Assembly (NCBI GenBank): GCA_963682025.1
Contig: OY821519.1
Location: forward strand, 251,486,858-251,550,857
DNA length: 64,000 nucleotides
From: Cordilura impudica
Taxonomy: Eukaryota > Arthropoda > Insecta > Diptera > Scathophagidae
Reading direction: 5' to 3'
Made by a program: the position numbers and the translations under genes. This document shows, in pieces, positions 24,209-36,644 of this stretch (position 1 is its first letter; every line of letters begins with the position of its first letter). The notes below the pieces were generated by a model. It was not told the origin of the DNA and searched no databases. It saw only the letters and a program-made list of their open reading frames with translations.

Positions 24209-24276
24209 ACAAGGTTTACTAGCGGTATTTTAAAATGTTCTTGTCAATTTAGGCTATAGAAATAAATATTCTTTAT
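24209..24276 (+). pseudogene. LINE relic, continuation after piggyBac insertion
   Basis: Directly after the right TTAA the sequence reads, in the LINE frame, NKVY-stop-RYFKMFLSI, which suits the VQ-K-F-RY stretch that normally follows SKLEYCS-V in this RT class. It would join the 22,267 side if the piggyBac element and one TTAA were removed. Confidence 0.55.
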
Positions 24277-24641
24277 ATATAATATTAATAGGCCAGGCGA
24301 TTTCTTGTGACCAATGTTTTGTTCTACCGTTTTATCCCGATTTTGACCAAGCGTATGTTATTTAAAAGGTATTTCTTTTTAGCTGTTCACCAGATTTACA
24401 GATTTTTAAGTTTTTTCCTTTATTTTGAGTAAATTGCATTTAAAGTTGCTACTAACACATACATAAAGTTATACATATGCTATGTGTGTTTTGTTAAATT
24501 TTTAATGTGTTTGTTAATGAGTTTGTTATCTTCATTCACAATAATAATAAACCATAAAAATGTTGGTTTGTGAATTAGCTAAGTTGAAAAATAAATCTAC
24601 CTAGAAACTGCACTGGAATTTCGAGCGCTGGATCTGCTAGT
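24277..24641 (+). mobile_element. Short non-autonomous Helitron, copy 4
   Basis: Starts TATAATATTAATAGGCCAGG (5' TC decayed) and ends with CACTGGA-att-TCGAGCG, then CTGGATCTGCTAG followed by T. Hairpin stem has a mismatch. It lies immediately downstream of the LINE relic. Confidence 0.85.
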
Positions 24642-25044
24642 ATGAATAAATAAATAAGTAAATATGATACAATATGAAAGAAAAATGAATTGCGCTACAA
24701 ATTACATCACGATCTTCATTATTACACAGATTTAACCAATATCGAATATTCAATATATCCAAGCCTAAAAATGGCTCGGCGAAATGGCTTCGCTCCAACT
24801 ATGAGGTAATCGCTGAAACTAAATCCTTTTTGAAAGGATTTATAAATCATAGTATTTGGAGCTAAAAGGAGACTATGCTAAAAAATAAAAATAGTTTTGA
24901 AATGATTTTTTAGCCTCCCCTTGAAGTTGCCATATTTTTCTTTTAAATTTCTCAGATGTGAGGAGTTTTAGTAATAGCTCCCTTCGATTGTCTGTAGTGC
25001 TAAGATTAGGTGATTTTGAAGAAATTACGTACCGAGTGTAATTT
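24642..25044. other. Unique sequence, no gene seen
   Basis: AT-rich with a small inverted stretch GGCTCGGCGAAATGGCTTCG near 24,774. No recognisable element or ORF. Confidence 0.45.
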
Positions 25045-25787
25045 TTATATTTTTTACTATTATGTGGTTAGGTTATAAGGACTTTGTGCTGATGTTTGTA
25101 AATACCAAAAATATTTTATTATATAAATCGACTCAGAATCCCTTCCCAACTCGATTTAGCGATGTCCGGGCACTCGTGTGTGCGTCTGTCCTTCCATCTG
25201 TGTCAATGTCTACTTTGTAATTCAACTAGAGGTGGCAAATATCAACGCCTTTTGACGAAATATGGCATGTAACTTTTAACGGCCATAGGACAGACGCTAT
25301 TGAAATTGGTGATAATCGGTGCATGTTCAGACCTAGTCCCCATATAGAATCCATAGGGGATAGACTTAAATTGGCACAAGATCTAAAATATCATATAGAT
25401 CTTGGTCAAGTTGGGCCTGTGTGTTTTTATAAAATCGATTAATCAGTTGTATAAAAATAAATACTATAGGACAATTCTTAGTCATAGCGCCCTTGCAAAG
25501 CTGCTTCCCGATCTTCACTTATATCCATCAAAAATAAAAATATTGAAGAAATTTCTTTAAAATTTGGTTTTTATGTTTTTTTTTTTTTCATAAAATAAGT
25601 GACTATCAAATATGATCAGGATCGATCCGTTTCTCGACCAAGTCTCCATATAAGTATAGCATCCGATAGGAATTTTTCTGATCTACAGGCAAAGAAATTA
25701 CTTAAAACTATACTAATTGGACACAAGACCAATTCTCTATCTTGGGTATAGCATAGTCGATCTAGACCGACTATAATTACTTACTTG
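25045..25787 (+). mobile_element. DINE-1/mini-me-like element, copy 5 (diverged)
   Basis: 5' hairpin partly decayed (CTATTATGTGGTTAGGTTATA). The GTCC tract is degraded (GTCCGGGCACTCGTG...GTCTGTCC near 25,164). The 3' palindrome is nearly intact (ATAGTCGATCT/AGACCGACTAT), followed by ACTTACTTG. Divergence is intermediate. Confidence 0.83.
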
Positions 25788-27589
25788 ATTTTTACGTATT
25801 TTTGGATAAAATTTATTTGAAAAATTCCCAAAAATTCTTTAGATCAGCTTAAAGTTCTACAATAATCAATATAGTTTACCGTTAAGAGTCGTTTAGTTTT
25901 GTGTCGTCTATCAGCGCATGCCAAAAGACCTTTCCAGTTAGAGAACAAGTAAAATGTTCGAAGGTTGTTCTTTACTTAATCTTTATAAGCGATTTTTTCG
26001 CCAGTATTTTATGGATTTACATGTGTGGGTTGGGGTACTTTTTGTAGCAATTTACTGTTACGTTCATTTGTGTGACAACATTTTTGCAACTTAATGATTT
26101 TTTTCGCTACGTTTAACGGCGTTTTTATAGTTTTTATTTCATCTTAGACTTTCAAACACATTGCGAGCTCCCGTCAAGCGTTTAAATGTGTATATATGTG
26201 TGCGTGTGTGTGTGCGTGTAAAAGCTTACATTGCAATGATGTTTAATTGCCGCTCAGGCTGTTTGAATCGTATGCCTTTGAATGTTTCTTCTAAAATGTG
26301 CGTATGTATATGTGTATGAGTGTGTATATGTATATGTTCATGCTTAAAGTTTTAACTTATAACCAATTACAAGGCTTTTCCTTTTATACTTTCATTCCTT
26401 CTATACACAACAAAGTCATACATTAACACATTTCAGCTGGAATGAACATCTTACAAACATTTGCACTTCAACTTTCAAAGAAAACTGAAAGTACAAAAAA
26501 AAAAAAACACTTCTTCCGTTTTAAACTAATTTTAGAAAAATTAAACCTACTGGCAGCACGGAAGTAAAAATGGAGTAATGAAAATATTTAAATGTTTTTT
26601 TTATAAAGAAACCTATTTGTTCTAACAGAGTTTTATTTTAATATGACTCCTTCCAATTTGTTACACTTTAAAACTTTTTACAATCACTTCAAAACTGTGT
26701 ATAAATTTTTTCTTTTGGGAAATAGTTTTGGAAAAGTTTTTTTTTTTCATTCAATAAAATGATTGCGAAGAACATGAGAAATGATAATTACAAATTGTTT
26801 AATAGTTTTTAGGGTTAAAAAGCTATTGAAACTGAAGTCAAAATGCTAATGGGATATAAATATTCAGATATTCAATACAAGGTAAAGGAAAAATGGAGGT
26901 ATGACAACCAAATAAAATTTTGTTAAGTTTGAGCAAAAATCTTTAAAAAGTATTTAAACCAAAAAGTATTGGTTGTTTTTCTTATCTTCACGGACAAACT
27001 TTCCTTAATTAAAGGTGCTACGAAAAATTAACAAAATTAAATTTCTTTCTTTAATACTTATTCACTATTTCGATTTAAACTATAGATACTTTAGGCTAAA
27101 GTTAATTTTTACTCTCTATCAGTTTTTTTTTTTACTATTTTTCATGTTGTCTCGCTTTATTTTCGCTATGATTTGTATTGTTAAAGTACAACGAAATTAT
27201 ATTTGCTTAATAAAATGAATCAAAATATAATTGTTTGTGTATGTCTGCACCACAGCAAAATATTTACGAGTGAATGTATGTATGTATAGTGTGTAATGAA
27301 CAAATATATATATAAATTAAACTAATTTACTTTCCAAATGTCTGCACACAAATGTGATTGTCGTCTGTGCTTGTATTATTAACAACTTACAAATACAAAC
27401 ACGTCTGGATTTTATTTAATGATAATTAAACTAATTACAAAAAAAAAAAAAAAAAAAAAAAAATAACAAATGACATTAAAAACTATTTAATGTATCGTAT
27501 GTAATGATTAAATTTGACAACTTGATATGAGAAAATATAAATTTTGAGCACTTATATTAAATTGGTTAGCTTGAAACGGTATTTTTTTT
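25788..27589. other. AT-rich unique sequence, no gene seen
   Basis: It holds TGTGTGCGTGTGTGTGTGCG (near 26,198), a run of over 20 A at about 27,439-27,463 and no recognisable coding sequence. The run of A has no retroelement body upstream that I can identify. Confidence 0.5.
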
Positions 27590-28971
27590 TTTGGGAAAAG
27601 GGCACTTCTACAAAAAGGCATTCTTTTGAGAAAAGGTACTTTTTAATGAAAGGTATTTTATTTTAAATATATATTTTGAGAACAAAACGTAATTAATAAA
27701 AATGTATTTTTAACAAAAAGTAAACTTTTTTATAAAAAGTACTTTTTATCAAAAAGTACTTTTTATCAAAAAGTACCTTTTCTTATAAATGCCCCTTTCT
27801 ATAAAAAAAATTTTTAAAAAAAAGTTAATTTTTTTGTTAGAAAGACTTTTTTTTAAAAAAAAGTGTTTTTTTGTATCAAATGTACTTTTTATCAATAGGA
27901 ATTTAAAAAACGACTTTTTAGAACTATTTTTCAGAACTTTTTTAAAACTATAGTTATTAAGAAAGTTGTGTTTTCTTTGAAAAAGGTACTTTTTTTAAAA
28001 ATGACTTCTTCTGATAGGAAAAGGTAATTTTTTTTAGAAAATCTGCCTTTTGAAAAAGTCACTTTTTGAAGAAAAGGCACTCTAAGAAAAACTATTTTGT
28101 TAAGAAAAGGTACCCTATGAAAGGAAATTTTTGAAGAAAAAATACTCTAAGAAAAAGTACTTTTTTAAGAAAAGATACTCTAAGAAAAAGTAAGAACAGG
28201 TACTTACTTCAGTAGAGATATTTTTTTATGAAAATGTACTCTTTTAGGAAATAGTACTTTTTTGAAAAAAGTTCATTTTCTTAATAAAGTACTTAAAAAA
28301 TAATTTTTAAAGTAAAGGTAAATTTCTTTTGAAAGTGAAAATGATTAATAATATTCAAAAAGCACTTCTTCAAGAAGATGTGCTCTTGAAGAATATATAT
28401 TTAATAAAGGAAGTTGTTATTTAAAGAAAAATTATATATAAGATAGAAAAGGAGCTTTTTTAAGAATCCATATTTTTTTTTAAGGGAAACTTTTTTTTTA
28501 AAGACATACATTTTAAATAATAAGGTACTTCTTAAGAAAATTTACTTGTTAAGAATAGCCACTTTTTTCAGAAGAAAAGTTAATGTTTACTTTTTAGTGA
28601 AATTGTTATTTTGAAGAAAAGTTACTTTTTTTTGGAAATCGACACTTTTTGAAACAAAGCGATCTTTTTTTTAAGAAAAAGTAATTTTTTGTTAAGAAAA
28701 AAAAAAAACAGTAATTTTTTTATTAAAAAAGGTGCTTTTATTAGAACAGGTATTTTTAGAAGACGAGAAAAGGTACTTTTTTTAATAAAAGGTCTTTTTT
28801 CCGAAAATGTAATTCGCAAAGAAAAAGTACTTTTTTAAGAAAAAAAACTTATTAAGAATATAATTTTTAAAGGGAAAGTACTTTCCAAAAAAGTATAATT
28901 TGTAAGAAATAGTACTTTTTATGAAAAAAGTAATGTAAACAAGTATACGTAGAACTGTTTTTAAAGCAAAA
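27590..28971. repeat. Degraded ~20-24-bp minisatellite (AAAAGGTACTTTTTTAAG)
   Basis: Units built around GTACTTTTT and AAGAAAAGGTAC repeat about sixty times with much length and base variation. The core GTAC is palindromic with A/T runs on both sides, so each unit is itself nearly self-complementary. The array is cut by DINE-like copy 6 at 28,972. Confidence 0.82.
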
Positions 28972-29773
28972 CAAGTAAGAAAATTATAGTCGGTCTAGAC
29001 CGACTATAGGATACCCTATACCATGCGTTTAGAGACCCTATCCCATAGGCCCGACTAACTGGACATAGGAAATAAGCTAAACCAAATTTGAGTGGGATTT
29101 TTATAAATTTTTTTGTCTGCAGATATGAAAAAGTACATATCGGATACTATATCTATATGGGGACTAGGCCCAAAAATGGACCGATCCTGACCATGTTTGG
29201 TAACGTCTCTTGTATTTTGCAAAAATATAAACAAACAAAATTTGAGAAGCATCAGTGCAATATTTTTGTTCTTTAATAGATTTAAGTGAAGATCGGGAAG
29301 CAGCTCTATATGGGGCCTATGACTAAGAGTTGTCGGATCGGGATCATTTTTGGACTACTGATTAGTGGATGTAATAAACACATACAAACCCAATTTGACT
29401 AAGATTTATATGATAATTTGGATCTTATGTCAATTTAAGTCGATTTCATAGGGGTCATTTGTATGGGGGCTAGGTCTGAACATGGACGGATTCTCACCAA
29501 TTTCAATAGCGTTCATCCCATGGCCGATAAAAGCTTATATACAAAATTTCATCAAAATATATTCATATTTGCGACCTGCAGTTTGATTACAAGGTTTACA
29601 TGGACACACAGACGGACGGACGGACGGACGGACGGACATCGTTAAATCGAATCAGATAGTGATTCTGATTCGATCGGTATAATTAAAGATGGGTCTAGGT
29701 CAAATATTTTTGGTTGTTACAAACAGCAGCAAAAAGTCATTATACCCAAACCACATAGTGGTATAGGGTATAA
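28972..29773 (-). mobile_element. DINE-1/mini-me-like element, copy 6
   Basis: Full-length reverse copy: CAAGTAAGAAAATTATAGTC at its 3' end (28,972), perfect palindrome near 28,987-29,010, GGAC x6 (29,611-29,637) and the TATACCC/GGGTATA hairpin at 29,742-29,773. Close to copies 1, 3, 8 and 9. Confidence 0.9.
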
Positions 29774-29924
29774 ATACAACATCAAAAGTTATTGTTGTGT
29801 TTTCTTTAAATAAATTAATATATAACACGTTTTTTCGGTAAATTTACATTGTTTTTTTTATTAACAACAGGTAGTTTAGCATTATTTGCTTTAGTGAATT
29901 TGAATTTTTACTCCTTTTATATTA

Positions 29925-30683
29925 ACTCGTAGTGTCTGCTTGTCTGCTTGTAGTCAAAATTTTGGATCGATTTTTAATCCATTTACCGTGACCCAATGAC
30001 AAAAATGACCTAACAAACTTTTTTGTGATGCCAAAACTATGGAAATTTTTAGATTTTTCTACCAAAGTTGATAAAAAATGTACAAAGGGTTAGTTTTTAT
30101 TATACTATTACCACAACGACCAGAAAAACAAGTCCAGCTTGACAACAATACGACATTTAGAATAACAACAAGAACAATACAGAAACGTATGTTTTTTTTT
30201 TAAATTTTTTGTACTTCTTCAGTGATTTCTCGGGACCTTTTTAACCGATTGTCATGATTTTGGAAGCAAAAACCTTCTCATGATGTTGGTTAATCATTCT
30301 CACTAAAAACGAGCGGCCCAGTTATCCCATTGAGGGCGTGATCGTGACAAGAACAACATAGACAAATCATATTTTTTCAACACTTTTTTTTACTTCTTCA
30401 TTCAATTCTCAGGACCTAATCAACCGATTTGGACAGTTTTAGAGAGCGAACTTCTCAGGCTACCAGTGAATCATTTTTTATGCCAACGAGCACCCTAGCT
30501 GTCGGATTGAAGCCGTCATCGTGATTTCCACAGACGGACAGACGGACATCGCTATATCAACTCCGCTTGTTATAAGGATCACAAATTTATGTATTTTATG
30601 GGGGTCTAAATTTTTTTTCTAAATATTACAAACGGAGTGACAAACTTATGTATACCCTCTGCACACTGGGGTGGAGGGTATAA
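29925..30683 (-). mobile_element. Second DINE-1/INE-1-like subfamily, one copy
   Basis: On minus it begins TATACCCTCCACCCCAGTGTG then CAGAGGGTATA (30,680-30,640), a hairpin like that of INE-1, followed by GTTTGTAATATTTAG, then GATATAGCGATGTCCGTCTG (30,560-30,533). This closely follows Drosophila INE-1 order and differs from the nine-copy family here. Inside, two ~180-bp segments (about 30,165-30,345 and 30,346-30,525) are diverged copies of each other. The 3' end is uncertain. Confidence 0.75.
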
Positions 30684-30809
30684 AAAGAAAAAAAGTATGT
30701 GAAGAAAAAACTACACCATATACATAAATGTTAAGTAAAAACAGGGAAATTTTTAAATATGTAAATATCAATTAAAAACGAAGCAAAAGTGTAATAGTGT
30801 CAAATTTAT

Positions 30810-31061
30810 CGCAAGGTACTTTTTTGAATTAAATATTATCAAAAAAAGTTCGATCGTATCATCTTTCCTTTATAAAGGATATTTTCTTAAAAAAGTACCT
30901 TTTGCTATATAAGCACCTTTTCCTAGAAAGCGCCTTTTTCTAGAAAAGTGTTATTTTCGAAACAAGTACCTGTTTCTTAGGTAAGATACGTCTTTCTATA
31001 TAAATATTAATTACATTCTTCTAAAAATTTTCCTTTTCTTAAAAAAGTAAATTTTTTATAC
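30810..31061. repeat. GTACTTTTT minisatellite, second block (opposite phase)
   Basis: Units read AAAAAAGTACCTTTT...TTCCTAGAAAGCGCC, the reverse complement orientation of the 27,590 block. It lies between two DINE-like insertions. Confidence 0.7.
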
Positions 31062-31775
31062 GTTTATACGTTTAGAGACCCTTTCGCTTACGTCCAGCTA
31101 ATTAGATATAGGAAATGAGAATAAACCAAATTTGGGTGGCATTGTTATTAATTTTGTTGCCTTCGGATATGAAAAAGTTCATATCGGATAAAATGTATAT
31201 CTATAATGGGGACTAGGTCGAAAAATTTACCGATCCTGACTATATTTGGAAAGTTCTCTTATTTTTTGCAAAACCTATACAACCCCAACTTGAAGAAAAT
31301 CTGAACAATATTTTTCTTATTTTTGATAGATTTAAGTGAAGATCGGTAATCAGCTTCATATGCGAGCTGCGACTAAAAATTGTCCTGTAGGGTTTATTTT
31401 TTAACTACTGATAAATGAATGTAATAAACATACACGAACCCAATTTGACCGATATCTATATGATAAATTGGATATTATTGCAATTTAAGTCGTTAAGGTG
31501 TCATTTGTGTGAGACTAGGTCTGAATATGAACCGATTTTCACCAATTTCAATAGAGTTCATTCCATAGCAGCTAGAAGTTTCAATACAACCTGTAGTTTG
31601 ATTACAATATTTACATGGATACACAGACGGAGAGACGGATGGGCGGACATCATTAAAAATTGATTCTGTGTCGATCGGAGTAATAAAAAATGGGTCTAGG
31701 TCAAATATTTTTAGTAGTTACAAACATCAGCGCAAAGTCATTACAAACTAACCAAATAGTGGTATGGGGTATAAA
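31062..31775 (-). mobile_element. DINE-1/mini-me-like element, copy 7 (diverged, 3' end lost)
   Basis: Reverse orientation. It starts at TATACGTTTAGAGACCC without the 3' palindrome, has a decayed GGAC tract (GACGGAGAGACGGATGGGCG near 31,626) and ends with GGTATGGGGTATA. Inserted in the GTACTTTTT minisatellite. Confidence 0.8.
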
Positions 31776-32101
31776 AATTTAATTTTTTCAAGGAAACTTA
31801 ATTTTTAAGAAAACAAATGATACTTTATTAAGAAATGGTATTTGAAAAAAGTAATTTAAAATATTTTAACAAAATGTACTTTTTTAAGAAAGGAAAAGGT
31901 GCTTTTTCAGAAAGGGTATCTTTCAAAAAAAGTTTCTTTTTAGAAAAGGTACCTTTTCTGAAAAAGTAACACTTTTGTAAAGAAAGATAGTTTTTTTTTT
32001 TAAACAAGGCACTTTTTTAAGAAGAGGTAAATTTTTAGAAAAGGTACTTTTTCAGAAAAGATATTTTTGAAAAATGCACATTCATAGGAAAAAGTACTTT
32101 T
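31776..32101. repeat. GTACTTTTT minisatellite, third block
   Basis: Same degraded unit as at 27,590-28,971, separating two DINE-like insertions (AAAAGGTACTTTTTCAGAAA and close variants). Confidence 0.75.
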
Positions 32102-32878
32102 TTATACCCTATACCACTATGTGGTTTGGGTATAATGACTTTGTGCTGCTGTTTGTAACAACCAAAAATATTTGACCTAGACCCATCTTTAATTATACCG
32201 ATCGAATCAGAATCACTTTCTGAGTTGATTTAACAATGTCCGTCCGTCCTTCCGTCTGTGTGTCCATGTAAACCTTGTAATCAAACTGCAGGTCGCAAAT
32301 ATGAATATATTTTGATGAAATTTGGTATATAAGCTTCTATCGGCCATGGGATGAACGTTATTGAAATTGGTGAGAATCGGTCCATGTTCAGACCTAGCCC
32401 CCATACAAATTACCCATATGAAATCGACATAAATTGCCATAAGATCCAAATTGTCATATAGATCTTACTCAAATTGGGTTTGTATGCGTTCATTACATCC
32501 ACAAATGAGTAGTCCAAAAATGATCCTTTTGACCCCATATAGAGCTGCTTCCCGATCTTCAGTTAAATCTATTAAAAAACAAAAATATTGCAGTGATTCT
32601 TCTCAAATTTTGTTTGTACATTTTTTTTGCAAAATACAAGAGACTTTACCAAACATGATCAGGATCGGTCCATTTTTGGACCTAGTCCCTTTATAGATAT
32701 AGCATCCGATATGAACTTTTTCATATCTGCAGCCAAAAAAATTAATAAAAATCCCACTCAAATTTGGTTTTTGCTTATTTTCAATGTCCAGTTAGTTGGG
32801 CCTAAGAGATAGGGTTTCTAAACGCATGGTATAGGGTATCGTATAGTCGGTCTAGACCGACTATAATTTTCTTACTTG
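32102..32878 (+). mobile_element. DINE-1/mini-me-like element, copy 8
   Basis: Full-length: TATACCCTATACCAC hairpin, short GTCC tract (GTCCGTCCGTCCTTCCGTC, 32,238), palindrome at 32,842-32,865 and CTTACTTG end. Nearly identical in order and sequence to copies 1 and 9. The GTACTTTTT minisatellite continues on both sides, proving insertion into the array. Confidence 0.92.
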
Positions 32879-33040
32879 TTTTACATACCTTTTAACTTTT
32901 TCAGGAAAATTTACTTTTTTATGGAAAGGTACTTCTTTAAAAAAGGTACTATTTTAAGAAAATGTACTTTTTTTAAGAAGAGGTACTTTTTGAAGAAAAC
33001 GCACTTTTTGAAGAAAATTTACCATTTAAAAAAAGTAAGA
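32879..33040. repeat. GTACTTTTT minisatellite, fourth block
   Basis: Units such as AGAAGAGGTACTTTTTGAAG continue directly after DINE-like copy 8 and fade near 33,040. Confidence 0.72.
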
Positions 33041-33109
33041 TGTTATGCAATAGATTTAGTAGCTTAGAACTGTCTACTTCATAAAATGGCAATCAACCAC
33101 AGACTACAC

Positions 33110-33890
33110 CTCTACATTGCTTGGAAATTTTTAACTCTGAGCTATTTTTTTAAGTTTGGAAACTGAAAATTATCCGAAGGAGCTGAGTCTAGCCAATAAG
33201 TTACGTGATCTAGAAATGCGAACTTTAAAACATTGATTTTAACCATCCACTATTGCGGGTGTGTGAACTGGGGAATTTCCTGGATGAAACAACACTTTAT
33301 TTTTTGCAAACGCAGCCTTTTTCCTCTTAATTTCATCAATTTAACGCTGCAGTAAGTTGGCATAATAGTGTTTTCTTAAAGAATATAATCAATAAAAATT
33401 ACTCAAGGCCCATATTCTTGCATAGAGTTGGAACTCCCTTCGCTTTCTCTGCACACGATTCTCCCATTTCAGTCTACTGTTTTGAGAGTTCTTTATCTCA
33501 TGTGATGAACCATGTCGCACCCATGGTTAAGAGTCGATGCAAATACTCGGCTTCATTGTGGTGAAACATCGCCAAACATTCAACTGGGTTATTCTCACAA
33601 CACTGTTTATGTTCTATAGTGAGCAAACTAGGCACCCATCTTGCGGACAGATTTCTTATCTGCAAATATTCAGCCAATATGCTAACACACCTTCAGCTGA
33701 TGATCATCCGATATCATTTTGTGGATTTTCTTAGCCGTTTTTGGCATGGTCTTCTCCATTGGTCGACCACTGCGGTGTTCGTCCTGGCAGCTCGTACAGC
33801 CTCGTTTAAACTCTGCCACCCAGTATTTAGTAGTCGTAAACAAAAAAAAAAAAAAGTTACCACTTTTCATCAAAGAAATTTTTTCAAACT
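33110..33890 (-). pseudogene. mariner-family transposase relic
   Basis: Minus-strand remains of a mariner DDD transposase. In order: WVAEFKRGCTSCQDEHRSGR and KKIHKMISDDHQLKV (33,816-33,686), NLSARWVP, LLTIEHKQCCENNPVECLAM, then TMGATWFIT where the family has TMDETW, so the first catalytic Asp is replaced by Gly. Next KNKVLFHPGNSPVHT where the family has HQDNAPVHT, so the second Asp is also Gly. Then DSAPSDNFQFPNLKK with the third Asp present. Stops and frameshifts throughout. Terminal repeats were not found. Mariner assignment is firm from these blocks; subfamily is not. Confidence 0.88.
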
Positions 33891-34132
33891 ACTGTAAACG
33901 TCAGATCGGCTTGTTCTGGGACCATCCTCTTTCTTTTTTAAGAGCAGGTTTAAAAAAAAAAAAAAAAAAAAACATTTTTGACGAAATTTTATTTTTTTAC
34001 TTTTTTGGATTGAACGTGTAACAGTGCCCTTAAACGAATACTTAAACGTATGAGCGATAATTTTATAAGTTAAATATTAATCACACAGTGTTAGGAAGTC
34101 AACCAGTGGGTCTGGGTTAAGCGATGTTTATT

Positions 34133-34878
34133 CTGTGGTTTTCTAGAATAACCGCGTATGTCATAAAATCAAAATGTTCAGTGGAGCCAAAAAACGTTAT
34201 ATTTGAAACTACGGGATCGATATAAAGATTTTAGAGCTTTTTATTTAACAGTCCTGTAGATATGGGAAATAAATTCTTTATATAAAATTTTGAGTTAAAA
34301 ATCTTCAGAGGAATAGATCCTAGAGAAGGACGAAAAAACAATATGTAAATTACACTTAAAGTGTGTGCAGATAAAACAACTTATGTCGACAAACGTCGTT
34401 TTCTTTGAAAAAGAAACCTACCATAAGTTGTTGTTGCTTGAAAAATGGATTTTTTTGTTCGTCAACAATAAGTTAACGGGACTTACGATGATAATATAAC
34501 AACGTATCACGAATAATAGTGACAAAAAATAACAGTAATAAATACACAAGATTTTACAAGTTGGTTATAAACTGAAAACTATTCAAAATTATTGTGCATT
34601 TTTTTTTTCATTAATAACAACGTATGTCACTATGTATCGTTTTCTGAGAAAATAATTTGTCAGCGATCAAACGTAGGCTGACATACGTCGTTAGTGCTGC
34701 AAATTAATTTAATAAACATTTAAGGTACGTCGTTCTTTAAAGAAAAAACTCAGAAATGGTCAAAATTTTTATAAAAAAAATTTAACACATGTAAAGAGCG
34801 TTAAAAATTAATATATTTGGCATTGTTTACTCAAAACTGACAAAAATGGACATACGCGGTTATTCCAGAAAACCACAG
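34133..34878. mobile_element. 746-bp non-autonomous DNA transposon with ~30-bp TIRs
   Basis: The left end CTGTGGTTTTCTAGAATAAC and the complement of the right end (CTGTGGTTTTCTGGAATAAC) match for about 30 bp (through CGCGTATGTC) with one mismatch. TATT flanks both ends (34,129-34,132; 34,879-34,882), a candidate 4-bp target duplication. Inside, an ACGTCGTT...TTTGAAAAAGAAA motif recurs in several places (34,395, 34,685, 34,727), partly inverted. No coding capacity. Superfamily not identified. Confidence 0.82.
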
Positions 34879-34959
34879 TATTGGTAGTAGCATATCACGA
34901 AAATTCAAAACTGAATTAAACTCAACAACTTTGTGTTCTTCTTCGACTAAAAATTTAAT

Positions 34960-35720
34960 ATTAAGTAAAATATATTGGCGAAAAACCACTTTAATACGAT
35001 ATCATCTATTTTTTAGTTCAACAATTTTTTCTTGTTCCAATGAATTGTTTGTGCGAAACCTTAAATTAAATTGATTTCAAAAACTAAGCTAGAAAAATTG
35101 AAAAATACTTTAGTATGAGATCAGCCAGTTTTTCAGACCAATGATTTGTTTTTATTGGAGGGAATAAGGAATTATTTATGAGAAACCTGAAAAAATCTAT
35201 GTAATATAAAAGCACACAATTTTTCTACCAGAAATTTATGTTTTTCCAGAATAGTTTCTGGGAAACCTAAAATTATTTTTATCTTGAAAGCTAATTGATT
35301 GTAATATGAGATCAAATAATTGATATAAGGAATTTTAAATTTTAAGCAATTTTTTAGAAAATAAGTGATTGTTTCTAGCATCGATTTCTATTTACAATGA
35401 ATTTATCATGTTAATTAGAGAGAACAAAATCAACTGAATTTTTTGATCAGAACTCGAATTTATACGAATTATTTATTAGAACCCTAACATTGTATTTGTC
35501 TCTTAAACTTAGCAAGACAGGCAATCGTTACTGATATATGAGATCATCCAATTTTTCAAGAAAATCTAATTTGTATGTTATTTCTCCGATATAAAAAATT
35601 TAGTTCTCTCTCACACTTAGCGAGAAACTGCACTTTTCAAGAAAACTCTATATTTTGAAATTAAATTTTATCAGCTTTTTTGAATTATCTTCTAAAACTT
35701 CTTTTATAATCTATTTAAGT
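34960..35720. repeat. Degraded ~150-bp tandem repeat
   Basis: A module containing GAAAAATACTTTAGTATGAG, ATCANCCAATTTTTC, CAATGATTTGTTT and GAGAAACCTNAAATT recurs about five times with high divergence. No coding content; the ORF at 35,172-35,381 is a by-product. Confidence 0.65.
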
Positions 35721-36644
35721 GCCTCCCTAAATATTTCACTTCACATGCCTTTTTTGTATCTCAACTGCAATTACCACGATTTGTTGCCAATTAATTCCAC
35801 TCTGTTGCTTTAACTTGCAATTTTTGTTTAATTGTTCAACATTTTATATTGCCGAATAAGCAAATGTGCAATAAATTCTAAAAAAAAAAAAATAATAAAA
35901 TATTAAAAACCACCACGTCTATGCTTTATGCTTTTCCTTGGCCCTCTGCGCTTTGTCCAACATGATAACATTCAGTATTCAATGAAAGAGTGTTATAAAA
36001 ATTTTAAAATGCACCTTGTTACTGGAACATAAATATGAATTTACTGTGTGATAAAACCATACGCAGTGCCTCAGCATACCATTCTTCTACATATTACGTG
36101 TATACGTAGAATACAAATACTGCAATGTTGGATTACACTAGTTTTGTATCGGTTCTAAAATACAATATTTTTCTATTTCTCTACTCAGTACAATTAACAG
36201 GCAATGGTTAAAGGATAGCCCCTTGCATATTAGTGATATTGATCTACGACTCTATTTTTGAGTATGTGGAGGAACTATTATTGTTCCATTTAAATACTAT
36301 TAAGTTTAGAAATTTATGTTCTATTCTTGTTTGCATCATTGTTGTTGTTTATATACCAGGTTAACATGTCTATTAGAGGGAAATTACAACTGTCCCAATA
36401 AACTTTTTATAACCCCATAAACTGTACTGTGGTAAGGAAGAGGCATTTGTGTGTGTTTCATTTTAATCAATTTATCAAGCTTGGATTTATATAAATCTTA
36501 ACATAAATATATTTATGAATTTATGCTCACTCCGGAACTCATAATGGCGTATGATTAATACCGAAGTTCAAAAAATTAACGCTCATACGTCTTAGTATTT
36601 CTTGTAATATAAGAACTAGCGCATAAAGTTAAAAATGTTCTTAA
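35721..36644. other. Unique sequence before piggyBac element 2
   Basis: Slightly less AT-rich in places (CACGTCTATGCTTTATGC near 35,912). No recognisable gene or element. It ends at the TTAA of the second piggyBac element. Confidence 0.45.

Noticed and set aside
27439..27463. Run of A as the poly(A) tail of a retroelement
   Set aside because: No LINE or SINE body, promoter box or target duplication recognised next to it.
33537..34021. Overlapping plus ORFs of 65-100 codons
   Set aside because: Antisense to the mariner relic; the motifs (WVAEFKRG, ARWVP, APSD) are on minus.
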